A stretch of 36,820 nt of DNA from Fibrobacter sp. (GCA_017503015.1 JAFVTX010000065.1:1-36820), one strand, 5' to 3'; counted from the first letter of the stretch, positions 15,409-23,903 are shown. Made by a program: numbers and translations. Notes: generated from the letters alone by a model not told the origin.

Positions 15409-16118
15409 AGAAGTTCCAGGACAGGATACAGTATTTTTCCTCCGATGTAGATTCTACATTGGTGAAGATTATCGTGTGCGCCGTGGTGTTCCACCTGACC
15501 ATCGTGGGAATCTGTATCGCTTTCCATTACGTGAACTTGAAGCCCGAGCCGGAGCAGATTCCCGTGTTCGAAATGGTGCAGGTGTCCGAGCCCGCGCCGC
15601 CTGCGCCGCCCAAGACGCAGCCCCCACCACCAAAGCCAAAGCCCAAACCCAAGGTCAACAAGCGGTTGCCGCCGGAAATAAAGCCCGAGCCCAAGGAAAA
15701 GCCGGAGGTGGTAGACGAAGATCCGAAACCGCCCGAGCCCACGCCGGAACCGGTGGATGATTTCCCGGTAGACGACATGGACTTGCCTGTGGCGCTTGAA
15801 GCCCCGAGTCTTGATCCTGTGGGTTCTGTGGACATGGACCCCCTGATGCAGGTGTACCTGGAACAGCTCAAGAAGATTATCATGAGCAATTTCAGACCTC
15901 CCAAGGATTTGAAGGTGGGCCGCGATGCCAAGACCACAGTGCAGTTTACGGTGGACCGATTCGGAAAAATTTCGGCGGTGATTCTCAAGAAGTCTTCAGG
16001 CAACAAGGCCTGGGATCACCTGTCGGTGCGTGCTATCCAGATTTCCAAGGTGCCGGAGTTGCCCTTCAATTACCGAGCTCCGAATTTGGTACTGAATTTC
16101 AACTTTACGCCTAACTGA
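15405..16118 (+). CDS. TolA/TonB-like energy-transducing protein
   Basis: 237 residues. A membrane anchor (about 19-42), a long Pro/Lys/Glu-rich periplasm-spanning linker (about 58-125: PPAPPKTQPPPPKPK and PEPKEKPE stretches), and a C-terminal TonB/TolA-like domain (about 150-237) with QLKKIIMSNF, TVQFTVDRFGKIS and VRAIQIS. By position it is the TolA of this Tol-Pal locus, linking TolQR to TolB/Pal at the outer membrane. The linker is Pro-rich as in TonB rather than Ala-rich helical as in enterobacterial TolA, so the symbol is left open. Two palindromic repeats follow before tolB. Confidence 0.85.
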   Translation: MKKFQDRIQYFSSDVDSTLVKIIVCAVVFHLTIVGICIAFHYVNLKPEPEQIPVFEMVQVSEPAPPAPPKTQPPPPKPKPKPKVNKRLPPEIKPEPKEKPEVVDEDPKPPEPTPEPVDDFPVDDMDLPVALEAPSLDPVGSVDMDPLMQVYLEQLKKIIMSNFRPPKDLKVGRDAKTTVQFTVDRFGKISAVILKKSSGNKAWDHLSVRAIQISKVPELPFNYRAPNLVLNFNFTPN

Positions 16119-16146
16119 TTTTGTATGTTGTTGAAAGTAATTGAAC

Positions 16147-16174
16147 GTCATTCCGGCCTTGAGCCGGAATCAGG
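16147..16174. repeat. Palindromic GTCAT-type repeat (copy B)
   Basis: GTCAT then stem TTCCGGC/GCCGGAA around CTTGA, then TCAGG. Confidence 0.7.
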
Positions 16175-16185
16175 AATGGAAAAAA

Positions 16186-16213
16186 CTAGATGGCGGTTCT
16201 AGCCCGCCATGAC
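16186..16213. repeat. Palindromic GTCAT-type repeat (copy C)
   Basis: CTAGA then stem TGGCGG/CCGCCA around TTCTAGC... (short loop), then TGAC; inverse orientation to copy B, 12 nt away. Together the pair may terminate the tolQRA transcript. Confidence 0.65.
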
Positions 16214-16277
16214 GAATGATGTAAACAGCTGAATAATGTTTTTTGTTTTCTATAATTGAGAAAGAGTGTTTTTAAGA

Positions 16278-17585
16278 ATGAGAGAAAATTTGAAAAGGTT
16301 TGTTTGGGGGCTTGTCCTTGCCTTGGCCTGTGTTTTCCCGCAGGGAGTGTTTGCCTCTATCGATACTATTGCCGTAGATGTGGGAATTTCTGTTTTCAAG
16401 ACTACGCCCATAGGCATTGTTCCCTTTGAAGAAAAACCGGGTATAGATTGGATTGAAGAAAGACCTCACCAGATTTTGACTCGCGATGCGAACCTTTCGG
16501 GACGCTTTGACGTGGTGGCTTCTGAAAAGTTCAACTTGGCCCTGTTCAGCCGTTCCAAGGCGAAACATTACATGACGGGTAAGGTGGAACCCACTAGCGA
16601 TGGCCGCCTTGCCGTGGATTGCTACCTGTATGTGTCCCAGTCCAAGACGCTCCTTTTGGGAGAACGCTATACGGTGCCCCAGAAGGAACTTCGTCGGGCT
16701 ATGCATGCCTTTTTTGACAAGGTGATTTACCAGCTGTGGGGTGAGCGTGGCGTGGCCAGCACCCGCATTGCATACGTTTCGAAGATTGACGGCGTGAAGC
16801 AGGTGGTGGTGTCCGACTACGATGGATTCCACCGCTCCCAGATTACCAGGGATTCTACCATCAGCATGATGCCGGTGTGGACCCGCGGTAACAAGGGCCT
16901 TGTGTACGTGAACTTCAAGACCAACCGTCCGAGGCTTTACACCAAGAACTTTGGCAGGCCCGAAAAACCCCTGTTCGAACAGTTCGACCAGACTTACAGC
17001 CCTGCGGTGAATCCCGTGAACGGGGAACTTTTGTTCTCCTCTTCTAAGGACGGCAAGACGGACCTGTATCTTGGCAACATGGAGACGGGCAAGGCCCGCA
17101 AGTTTGCCTACCTGAAGAGCAATCAGACCAGCCCTGCCTGGAGCCCGTATGCTACCGAGGTGTTGTTCACCAGCGATCGTGGCGGTGGCCCCCAGATTTT
17201 TGTGATGGGCAAGGACGGAAGCGACTTGCGTCGGGTGACCTTCATGGGCCGCTACAATGAACGCGCCAGCTGGTCCCCCGAAGGCGACCGCATTGCCTAC
17301 ACCTCCATGGACAACGGCAAGATGAACATTTACACCTGCGCTCTGGATGGTAGCGACATTGTGCAGCTCACCAACAACGCAGGTAACAACGAACATCCCT
17401 CCTGGTCGCCGGATGGCAAGCTCATTGCCTTTTCTAGCAACCGGAGCGGCACGTACCAGATTTATATTATGCGGAAAGACGGAAGCAACGTGACCCGCAT
17501 TACCCAGGCCGGCGAGAACACTGCGCCTACATGGTCCTGGTTCTACGATGAAAATAAACCACAACCTAAAGAAGGATCCAAATGA
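16278..17585 (+). CDS. tolB: Tol-Pal system protein TolB
   Basis: Periplasmic protein that binds Pal and links it to the TolA-like motor. 435 residues from ATG 16278; a GTG at 16266 would add four residues. A signal peptide ends FPQGVFA (about 1-27). The N-terminal alpha/beta domain (about 30-150) is followed by a six-bladed beta-propeller with TolB/WD-like repeats: SPAVNPVNGELLFSS, SPAWSPYATEVLFTSDRGG, RASWSPEGDRIAYTS, HPSWSPDGKLIAFSSNRSG, each about 43 residues apart. A TATAAT (16251-16256) lies close upstream, with no good -35, and may start a tolB-pal transcript. Its stop overlaps pal (ATGA). Confidence 0.95.
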   Translation: MRENLKRFVWGLVLALACVFPQGVFASIDTIAVDVGISVFKTTPIGIVPFEEKPGIDWIEERPHQILTRDANLSGRFDVVASEKFNLALFSRSKAKHYMTGKVEPTSDGRLAVDCYLYVSQSKTLLLGERYTVPQKELRRAMHAFFDKVIYQLWGERGVASTRIAYVSKIDGVKQVVVSDYDGFHRSQITRDSTISMMPVWTRGNKGLVYVNFKTNRPRLYTKNFGRPEKPLFEQFDQTYSPAVNPVNGELLFSSSKDGKTDLYLGNMETGKARKFAYLKSNQTSPAWSPYATEVLFTSDRGGGPQIFVMGKDGSDLRRVTFMGRYNERASWSPEGDRIAYTSMDNGKMNIYTCALDGSDIVQLTNNAGNNEHPSWSPDGKLIAFSSNRSGTYQIYIMRKDGSNVTRITQAGENTAPTWSWFYDENKPQPKEGSK

Positions 17586-18166
17586 AAAACATCGTCAAGA
17601 TTGCATTGATTTCTAGCGCTGCCTGCCTTGCCTTGGTGGCGTGTGCCAAGAAGCAGCAACCCCAGACCGACCCTGCTGCCGAAGCCGCTCCTGCCGCTGC
17701 CGCCCAGGATTCCGCAAGCGCTGCCATGACTCAGGCCCAGGCTGATTCCCTGGCCGCCGAACAGGCCCGCCTGGAAGCGGAACGGCTTGAAGCAGAACGC
17801 GCCCGCTTGGAAGCGCTTATCAACCAGATTATGTCCGAAGACGTTTACTTTGACTTTGACCGCTCGGAACTCACCGAAAAGGCCAAGGAACTTTTGGCAC
17901 AGGTGGGCGAACTGTTGCTGAAGGAAAAGCGCTTCACCATTACCATCGAAGGCCACACCGATGCCCGCGGTACAGAAGATTATAACTTTACTTTGGGTGC
18001 AAAGCGCGCCATGAAGGTGAAGGAATTCTTGGCCGCTTACGGTATCGAAAATAGCCGTATGGAATCGGTGAGTTACGGTAAGGAAGCTCCGAAGGCTCAG
18101 GGCGAAACTGAGGAAGCTTATTCCCAGAACCGCCGTGCCAACTTCCGCGTGAATATCAAGCAGTAG
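17582..18166 (+). CDS. pal: Peptidoglycan-associated lipoprotein Pal
   Basis: 194 residues. Lipoprotein signal ending ALVACAK (Cys21), then a helical linker with ADSLAAEQARLEAERLEAER (about 54-76), then an OmpA-like peptidoglycan-binding domain (about 85-194): VYFDFDRSEL, the binding loop GHTDARGTEDYN, and a final NRRANFRV. It anchors the outer membrane to the wall and is the partner of TolB. The DSLAAEQAR helix resembles the DSIAAEQAR repeats of the barrel protein at 11023. A heptamer array follows its stop. Confidence 0.96.
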   Translation: MKNIVKIALISSAACLALVACAKKQQPQTDPAAEAAPAAAAQDSASAAMTQAQADSLAAEQARLEAERLEAERARLEALINQIMSEDVYFDFDRSELTEKAKELLAQVGELLLKEKRFTITIEGHTDARGTEDYNFTLGAKRAMKVKEFLAAYGIENSRMESVSYGKEAPKAQGETEEAYSQNRRANFRVNIKQ

Positions 18167-18171
18167 TTTTT

Positions 18172-18206
18172 AATTCGGAATTCGGATTTCGGAATTAAGA
18201 ATTGTC
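18172..18206 (+). repeat. Heptamer array between pal and cpoB-like gene
   Basis: Five in-phase units: AATTCGG, AATTCGG, ATTTCGG, AATTAAG, AATTGTC. Same 7-base period as the other arrays with yet another unit sequence. Confidence 0.75.
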
Positions 18207-18229
18207 GTAGAAAAATAAAGCGGTTGAAC

Positions 18230-19150
18230 ATGAAAAAACTTGCTATTGGAATAGTATCGATTGCGTTTGCGCTTGTCGGGTGCTCCAAGATCACCATGCT
18301 CCGTACCGAGGAGATGAAGGCTGTGGGTAGCGATGTGCAGACGGGTATGCAGCAGGGTCTGGATTCTGCCGTGCTGAAACTTTCTGCAGAGAACGATTCC
18401 CTGCGTGCGGAGATGGATAGCCTGAAGGCGCAACTGGATGCTTCTGCCCTGGTGCAAAAGCGCATGATGGCCGAAGTCACCATGCTGTCGCGCCGTATGG
18501 GTGACGAATCGGAAAGGAACGATTCCAGGCAAGAAGAAATCATCTACCGTTTGGACATGCTGCTGGGCAAGAGCGACAAGATTCTGGCCAAGAAGGTTGT
18601 GGTCAGTGGCGCTCCTGCGGCTCCCATTTCTATGGACAGCCTGGAGCGTGAAGCCGAAAAACTGGTGGAAGCCGAAGCCATGTTCAATACGGCCCGTTCC
18701 GACTACCATCGCGGTGAATACAAGCTGGCCTACGCCGGTTTCAAGCAGGTCTACGAACAGATGAAGACCGGCGAGCTAGGGGAGAATTCCCTGTACTGGA
18801 TGGCGTTGTGCCTGATTGACGCCAACCAGGTGGAAAAGGCGAAGAAGGTGTTTACGAGCCTTGCGGACGCTTTCCCCGAAGGCCAGAAGGTCTGCACCAC
18901 CATGTTCAAGCTGGCGGCTATTTACAGCACCGAAGGCAACATCGATATGCAGAAGCAGTACCTGCAGAAAATCCTGAACAGCAAAACTTGCTCTACTTCG
19001 GGAGAGTTCGAACAGGCGGCAGAGATTCTGCAAGAAATTCTGGAACAGGAAACTCAGGCCGGCCCCAAGGCCGCTGAGCCTTCGAATGGCCCTGAAGCTG
19101 CCGCACCTGCGACGGAAGCTCAGCCTGCTGCACCAGCGCCTGCTCCGTGA
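18230..19150 (+). CDS. CpoB/YbgF-like lipoprotein with coiled coil and TPR
   Basis: 306 residues from ATG 18230 (a TTG two codons earlier is possible). The signal ends FALVGCSK, so it is a lipoprotein (Cys18), whereas E. coli CpoB is a soluble periplasmic protein. A coiled coil (about 40-110: SAENDSLRAEMDSLKAQL, RQEEIIYRLDMLL) precedes TPR-like repeats (about 145-265: YHRGEYKLAYAGFKQV, LGENSLYWMALCLI, AYSTEG-like AAIYSTEGN). The C-terminus is Ala/Pro-rich. As the last gene of the Tol-Pal cluster it probably coordinates Tol-Pal with wall synthesis at division (family knowledge, not proven here). Confidence 0.85.
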   Translation: MKKLAIGIVSIAFALVGCSKITMLRTEEMKAVGSDVQTGMQQGLDSAVLKLSAENDSLRAEMDSLKAQLDASALVQKRMMAEVTMLSRRMGDESERNDSRQEEIIYRLDMLLGKSDKILAKKVVVSGAPAAPISMDSLEREAEKLVEAEAMFNTARSDYHRGEYKLAYAGFKQVYEQMKTGELGENSLYWMALCLIDANQVEKAKKVFTSLADAFPEGQKVCTTMFKLAAIYSTEGNIDMQKQYLQKILNSKTCSTSGEFEQAAEILQEILEQETQAGPKAAEPSNGPEAAAPATEAQPAAPAPAP

Positions 19151-19152
19151 TT

Positions 19153-19183
19153 CTAGATGGCGGATTGGTGGCCGCCATGACGA
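19153..19183. repeat. Palindromic GTCAT-type repeat (copy D)
   Basis: CTAGA, stem TGGCGG/CCGCCA around an 8-base loop, TGACGA. Stem as in copy C, with a different loop. Confidence 0.7.
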
Positions 19184-19192
19184 AATAAAAAA

Positions 19193-19212
19193 GGCGAGTC
19201 AGATGGCTCGCC
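19193..19212. terminator. Bidirectional terminator
   Basis: Stem GGCGAGTC/GGCTCGCC with loop AGAT; a T run follows on both strands (six T on the minus strand). It lies between convergent genes. Confidence 0.85.
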
Positions 19213-19235
19213 CTTTCTTTTACTTTATACTTTGA

Positions 19236-20330
19236 TTATTTAATCGTACTGGTCAGGCGGAAGGCGAGACCCACGTCGCTGACTTCGTTTTCGCTATAGA
19301 CGCTGAACTGCAGCTTGGACTTGCCGATGTTACGGACCAGGGCCACCGTCCATGCCCAGTCATCCATTTCGGCCTTGCTGTCTGCCATAATCTGCCTGTC
19401 GTTGATGTATTCGCCTTCTACCATCAGGTTAGAAAGCAACACGTTCATCACGGGGACCAAACGGACGGGGAGCTCCAGGCCAACGTAGGTGGGCTGGTAG
19501 TAGATGCCCGGCTGGAAATACTTGGATTCGGGAGCGATATAGTTATGAGCCTTGGTGTTGATGTCATCATCCTGGGTGTAGATGCAGGCGTATTCACCGT
19601 AGAGGCGCAGGTTCGGGATAATGGAGTAGCTCGCGTAGGCGGCAACACGGTGGGTGAGGTAGGCGGTGTTTTGCACCACGTCAATGAGGTTTCCGCGGTA
19701 GGCTGCCTTGACTTCTAACGGGAAGGTGAACTTCATGTCGTCTTCTACACGGAGGTAGCCCTGGTTGGCGTTGCCGTCTTTAGTAGCGAGCATGGCGTTC
19801 AGCTGGTTGTTCTGGTGCTTCCAGCCAAGTTCGATGGCGTTGTGGCTGTAATCGCGCATCCAGAGACCGCGCTTGGTCAGGTCCTTGTCGATATAGGTAC
19901 CGTAGTGGGTGGACTGGGACCAGTCCGTTTTCCAGCGGCCGATTTTCAGGTTCACCTGGTCGATGTCTGTGACTTTCCACTTGTAGTTTGCCCAATAGAG
20001 GTCGGCGAGGATCTTGTCTTGTGCGGACTTGGTGGCCTTGGCGTTGCCATTTTCGTCGGTGGCTACATTCGTTACGTTCTTGTTGCCGAATTCCGGGGCG
20101 AAAATGCGGAGCATGATGGTTCCGTCCAGGTTGTCGCTCTTGTATTGTCCGCCCACGTTGGCGCGAATCCAGCCGCTGCTGAAATTGTTGTCGTGGTCGT
20201 TGATGGACTTGGTGACCTGGGTCTGCACATTTCCCTTGAGGGTCATGTTGTCGGTGACGCTTGCTGCATCTGCGGCGTAGGCGGCAACACCTGTCGCAAG
20301 AATGGCTGCACTTAAGATACCGTACTTCAT
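19236..20330 (-). CDS. Putative outer-membrane porin-like beta-barrel protein
   Basis: 364 residues from ATG 20330, with AGGAG upstream. A signal peptide ends VAAYAAD (about 1-20). The mature part is a continuous series of amphipathic strands (GWIRANVGGQYKSDN, GTIMLRIFAPEFG, VNLKIGRWKTDWSQ, LRLYGEYACIYTQ, LQFSVYSENEVSDVGLAFRLTSTIK read as separate strands) with acidic, Asn-rich turns, as in 14-16-strand barrels, and no other domain. I do not recognise a specific family; a Fibrobacter porin for solute entry is plausible. The gene stands alone between two terminator-like regions, so it is probably monocistronic. Confidence 0.75.
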   Translation of the reverse strand: MKYGILSAAILATGVAAYAADAASVTDNMTLKGNVQTQVTKSINDHDNNFSSGWIRANVGGQYKSDNLDGTIMLRIFAPEFGNKNVTNVATDENGNAKATKSAQDKILADLYWANYKWKVTDIDQVNLKIGRWKTDWSQSTHYGTYIDKDLTKRGLWMRDYSHNAIELGWKHQNNQLNAMLATKDGNANQGYLRVEDDMKFTFPLEVKAAYRGNLIDVVQNTAYLTHRVAAYASYSIIPNLRLYGEYACIYTQDDDINTKAHNYIAPESKYFQPGIYYQPTYVGLELPVRLVPVMNVLLSNLMVEGEYINDRQIMADSKAEMDDWAWTVALVRNIGKSKLQFSVYSENEVSDVGLAFRLTSTIK

Positions 20331-20390
20331 AAGATACTACTCCTATTGATTTTCGGCGGTAAAGATAGCTTTTTATTAGGAAAAAACTTG

Positions 20391-21635
20391 TTAAACCGGC
20401 GGGAAGAACAGGTAGGCGATGGCGATAGCGGCAATTACGCCAGCTGCATCGGCAATCAGGGCGCAGGTGACGGCATGGCGGGTCTTTTTCACACCTACAG
20501 AGCCGAAGTAAACGGCGATGATATAGAATGTGGTGTCGGCCGCACCTTGGAACATACAGCTAAGGCGTCCGGCAAAACTGTCGGGACCCATGCTCTTCAT
20601 GGCGTCAATCATCATACCGCGGGCACCGCTTCCGCTCAAGGGCTTCATTAGGGCGGTGGGCAGTGCCGGCACTACATCGTTGCCGGCTCCGAATAAACCG
20701 AGTACCCACGAAATTCCGTTCATGAGCAGGTCCATGGCTCCGCTGGCACGGAATACGGCCACGCCCACGAGGATGGCCACCAAGTTCGGGATAATCATTA
20801 CGGCGGTATGGAATCCGTCCTTGGCCCCTTCCACGAAGGCTTCGTAGGCCTGGACCTTTTTGTAGATGGCAAGCCCCAAGAAGGCGACAATGATTCCGAA
20901 CAGCACAAATCCGCTGATAAAAAGGCTGGTGGTGCCGATGGCTTCTGCCGTAAGGCGGCTGAAATATACCATGATGGCGACCACGACGGCAACGCCGCCT
21001 CCGAGCCAGGCTACGGTGATGGGGTCCTTGAGTTTCACCTTCTGGAAAAAGCTCAGGGCGATAATGCCCGCAATGGTGCTGAAGAAGGTAGAAAGCAAAA
21101 GGGGCAAGAATACATCGCTTGGGTTTGCGGCACCCAGCTGGGCGCGGTAGGTCATGATGCTCACAGGGATGAGCGTAAGGCCGCTGGCGTTTAGTACCAG
21201 GAACATAATCTGGGAGTTGCTGGCAACGGTCTTGTCTTCGTTGGGATTGATTTCTTGCAGTTGCTTCATGGCCTGGAGGCCCATGGGAGTGGCGGCGTTG
21301 TCCAGGCCCAGCATGTTGGCGCTGATGTTCATGAGCATAGTGCCTACCACGGGGTGGCCTTTGGGGATTTCGGGGAACAGGCGGCTGAACAGGGGAGAGA
21401 CGATTTTCGCGAGAATTTGCACTGCTCCCGCCTTTTCGCCGATTTTCATGATGCCGAGCCACAGGGAGAGTATGCCCGTAAGGCCGATAGCGATTTCGAA
21501 TGCCGTTTTCGACATGTCGAATGCACCGAGGATGGCCTTGTTGAAAATGCCTGAGTCACCGAAGGCGAGCCACTGGACCATGCAGGCCACGAAGGCGCTC
21601 AGAAAGAAAAAGAGCCAGATGATGTTCAGAACCAT
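20391..21635 (-). CDS. SpmA-SpmB fusion (nucleoside-recognition/gate domain membrane protein)
   Basis: 414 residues, with about ten membrane helices. The N-terminal half matches SpmA (about 1-200): GLTGILSLWLGIMKIGEKAG, the LFPEIPKGHP block and GLDNAATPMGLQAM. The C-terminal half matches SpmB (about 235-414): DGFHTAVMIIPNLVAILVGV, PLSGSGARGMM and QGAADTTFYIIAVYFGSVG. In Bacillus these are separate spore-maturation proteins; fused versions occur in many non-spore formers, with unknown transport function. It begins at ATG 21635 with no Shine-Dalgarno site. A heptamer array lies 14-49 bases upstream, in phase with the ATG. No linked partner gene. Confidence 0.9.
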   Translation of the reverse strand: MVLNIIWLFFFLSAFVACMVQWLAFGDSGIFNKAILGAFDMSKTAFEIAIGLTGILSLWLGIMKIGEKAGAVQILAKIVSPLFSRLFPEIPKGHPVVGTMLMNISANMLGLDNAATPMGLQAMKQLQEINPNEDKTVASNSQIMFLVLNASGLTLIPVSIMTYRAQLGAANPSDVFLPLLLSTFFSTIAGIIALSFFQKVKLKDPITVAWLGGGVAVVVAIMVYFSRLTAEAIGTTSLFISGFVLFGIIVAFLGLAIYKKVQAYEAFVEGAKDGFHTAVMIIPNLVAILVGVAVFRASGAMDLLMNGISWVLGLFGAGNDVVPALPTALMKPLSGSGARGMMIDAMKSMGPDSFAGRLSCMFQGAADTTFYIIAVYFGSVGVKKTRHAVTCALIADAAGVIAAIAIAYLFFPPV

Positions 21636-21649
21636 GGCGCAAATGTAGT

Positions 21650-21736
21650 AAATAGGGGCTAGGAACTAGGGGCTAGGATCTAGGGGAGAGAAAGACCCAT
21701 GCGCGCATATTTGTCTAGGATCTAGGGGTTAGGGGT
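21650..21736 (-). repeat. Heptamer arrays upstream of the spmAB-like gene
   Basis: Read in the sense of the gene: CCTAGAT, CCTAGCC, CCTAGTT, CCTAGCC, CCTATTT (21684-21650), then 14 bases to the ATG. A second block (21736-21716) has ACCCCTA, ACCCCTA and GATCCTA on the same strand. A 30-base spacer separates the two. Confidence 0.85.
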
Positions 21737-21877
21737 TTGAAGTCGTTTCTTTTTGTTTACAAAGTGCGGTAAAAGGCCAAATCAAAAAACGAATCCCAAA
21801 GATGGACTCATTTTATTGTATATTCTCGCAAGATGCAGATAGGAATCTGCTTGTTTTTAACTGATAAAAGGACATCT

Positions 21878-22612
21878 ATGAAACGTCTCTCTCTCGTTGC
21901 TATGGCAATCTTCTTCGCAAGCCTCGTGGCTTGCAACCAGGCCTCCGCCGGATCCTCCTTCAACCAGCAGGCCAAGCTGGACTCCCTGGAAAAGGATTTC
22001 AAGCAGGTCAAGGAAGAATTTGAAATCATCAAGTACGCCCTCGACAAGCGCGGAATCTCCCTGGAACAGGCCCGTGCCGAGATGGAAGCGGACAACAAGG
22101 TCTGGGACATTCCCGACGAAGACAGCCCGGTCTTTGGCAACACCAAGAACCCGAAGCTCACGATTGTTGAATTTACCGAATTCCAGTGCCCGTACTGCAG
22201 CCGTATCGCTCCTACTATGAAGGAACTGAACGAAAAGTACGGTGACAAGATCAAGTTCGTCTATAAGCATTTCCCCCTGAGCTTCCACGCCAACGCTCCG
22301 GCTGCAGCGGCTGCTTCTATCGCCGCCCACAAGCAGGGCAAGTTCTGGGAATTCCGTTATGCCCTCGCTCCCCACAGCCGCGAACTGGGCGATTCCATCT
22401 TTGTTGAAATCGCCAAGCAGGTGGGCCTGAACGTGGAACAGTTCAAGAAGGACATGGTTCTCGACTCCGCCATGCAGGCTCGTATCGACAAGGACTTCAA
22501 ACTGGGGGTTGAAGTCGGGGTTCAGGGTACGCCTAACTTCTACATCAACGGCAAGCGCCAGGACCGCTTCAGCAAGGAACTGGTGGAAAAGATGCTGAAA
22601 GAGGCTAAGTAA
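21878..22612 (+). CDS. DsbA-like thiol-disulfide lipoprotein
   Basis: 244 residues from ATG 21878 (AAAAGGAC upstream); an earlier in-frame start at 21833 lacks a site. A lipoprotein signal ends FASLVACNQ (Cys19). A short coiled coil (about 33-75) precedes a thioredoxin-fold domain with helical insert, with redox motif Cys104-Pro-Tyr-Cys107 in FTEFQCPYCSR, VYKHFPLSFH and the cis-Pro loop GVQGTPNFYING (about 216-227). It resembles the DsbA/BdbD (Thioredoxin_4) group that forms or isomerises disulfides in exported proteins. The lipid anchor places it at the periplasmic face of a membrane. A useful partner for Cys-containing secreted enzymes and lipoproteins here, though no DsbB-like gene is present. 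Confidence 0.93.
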   Translation: MKRLSLVAMAIFFASLVACNQASAGSSFNQQAKLDSLEKDFKQVKEEFEIIKYALDKRGISLEQARAEMEADNKVWDIPDEDSPVFGNTKNPKLTIVEFTEFQCPYCSRIAPTMKELNEKYGDKIKFVYKHFPLSFHANAPAAAAASIAAHKQGKFWEFRYALAPHSRELGDSIFVEIAKQVGLNVEQFKKDMVLDSAMQARIDKDFKLGVEVGVQGTPNFYINGKRQDRFSKELVEKMLKEAK

Positions 22613-22715
22613 GCCGCTGGTTTCGGCCGTACACACAAAGATTAGGCGGAAACTTCGTGTTTCTGTAGGAAAAGTTTAATTTTAAACAAAAATCAACAAC
22701 ATAAGGATGCGATAT

Positions 22716-23903
22716 ATGATGAAGCAAACTCTGAAGGTCGCCTCGATAGCCCTGCTTGGGCTTTTGACGACGGCAGCGATGGCTCAGCCCAAACCGCCTC
22801 GTTTGGTAGTTTACAAGTTCTTTGACGACCAATATCGTCAGGGTGGCTTTGACTATGCCTACGGTGGTTCTAGCAAGGGCGTTACCATTACCAAAGATGG
22901 TGGTTACAAGTCTAAGTCTGCCTTGAATATCAAGCTGGACCCCAGCGAGTATTCGGGTGCCTCTATCTGCTTGTATAACGAGTTCTTTGATTTGAACAAG
23001 TACATGCTGGACTCCAAGATCGAGTTCATGATCAAGGGCAAGAAGGGTGGCGAATCTGTGAAGGTTGGCCTCTTGGATGACGAAGTGGGCGATGGCAAGA
23101 AGACTCAAGTTGTGCTCCCCATGAACAAGTACATCGAGGGCGGCGCCGTCACGACGGACTGGAAGAAAGTCTCCATTCCTCTGGTGGACTTCCCGGACCG
23201 TGGTCTCTACTGGGACAACACCCGCAAGTCTGAATTTCCGGCCCGTATTGACTGGGACAAGATTGCTGAAATCCGTTTCTCTATCGACAAGAGCGGCGCC
23301 AAGGATTTCGAAATCTGGGTGGACAACATCGAAATCGTGAAGGGCAACAAGAAGGCCAAGCCCAAGGCCAAGATTGTCTACTGGGATGAAAACGAAGACG
23401 TCATCGACGGCCCGAAGAATCCCGAAAAGCTGGATGGCAAGGCCAAGGCTCTTGTCACCTTCTACGACAACAACCTGAAGGGCTTCAGCTACAGCTACGG
23501 TGGTCTTTCTGCCCAACGTGAAGCCAAGTCCAAGACGGCGGGCAACCCCAATGTGCTTGCCCTGTACATCGACAACAATGACTGGTCCGGTGTGACCTAC
23601 TCCATGGGCGAAGGCAAGTATGCCGACCTGTCCAAGGTTCGCAACAAGGGCGGTCTCTATTTCTGGATCAAGGGTAAGCTCGGCGGCGAGAAGGTCTATG
23701 TGGGTCTTCTGGACAACCAGGGCAACGACATCAAGAGCCAGACCAAGATTAGCCTGAACGACTGGATTGAAGGCGCCAAGGTGGGTACTGGTTGGAAACT
23801 GGTGAAGATTCCTCTGAAGAAGTTTGGTGACAAGGGTAAGGCTTGGGACGCCAACAAGCAGGCCGAAGTCGCTAAGGATATCCAGTGGAACAAGATTCAG
23901 TAA
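22716..23903 (+). CDS. N-terminal part of a GH51-type endoglucanase (CBM11-like modules), cut by TAA
   Basis: 395 residues from ATG 22716 (AAGGA eight bases upstream). A signal peptide ends TTAAMAQ (about 1-21). Two homologous beta-sandwich modules follow, about 30-215 and 235-395. Matching blocks are KVGLLDD/YVGLLDN, YIEGGAVTTDWKKVSIPL/WIEGAKVGTGWKLVKIPL and YWD/AWD; each starts with a F-(F/Y)D-(D/N) motif. They look like CBM11-type glucan-binding modules. The second is interrupted at WNKIQ-stop, where module 1 has WDKIAEIRFS. After the stop the same frame continues with IRFSVGKG for 662 codons. As it stands the product would be a secreted binding protein without catalytic domain. F. succinogenes has a GH51 endoglucanase (EGF/Cel51A) of about 118 kDa, which I recall as similar in size to the uninterrupted frame. 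Confidence 0.85.
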   Translation: MMKQTLKVASIALLGLLTTAAMAQPKPPRLVVYKFFDDQYRQGGFDYAYGGSSKGVTITKDGGYKSKSALNIKLDPSEYSGASICLYNEFFDLNKYMLDSKIEFMIKGKKGGESVKVGLLDDEVGDGKKTQVVLPMNKYIEGGAVTTDWKKVSIPLVDFPDRGLYWDNTRKSEFPARIDWDKIAEIRFSIDKSGAKDFEIWVDNIEIVKGNKKAKPKAKIVYWDENEDVIDGPKNPEKLDGKAKALVTFYDNNLKGFSYSYGGLSAQREAKSKTAGNPNVLALYIDNNDWSGVTYSMGEGKYADLSKVRNKGGLYFWIKGKLGGEKVYVGLLDNQGNDIKSQTKISLNDWIEGAKVGTGWKLVKIPLKKFGDKGKAWDANKQAEVAKDIQWNKIQ

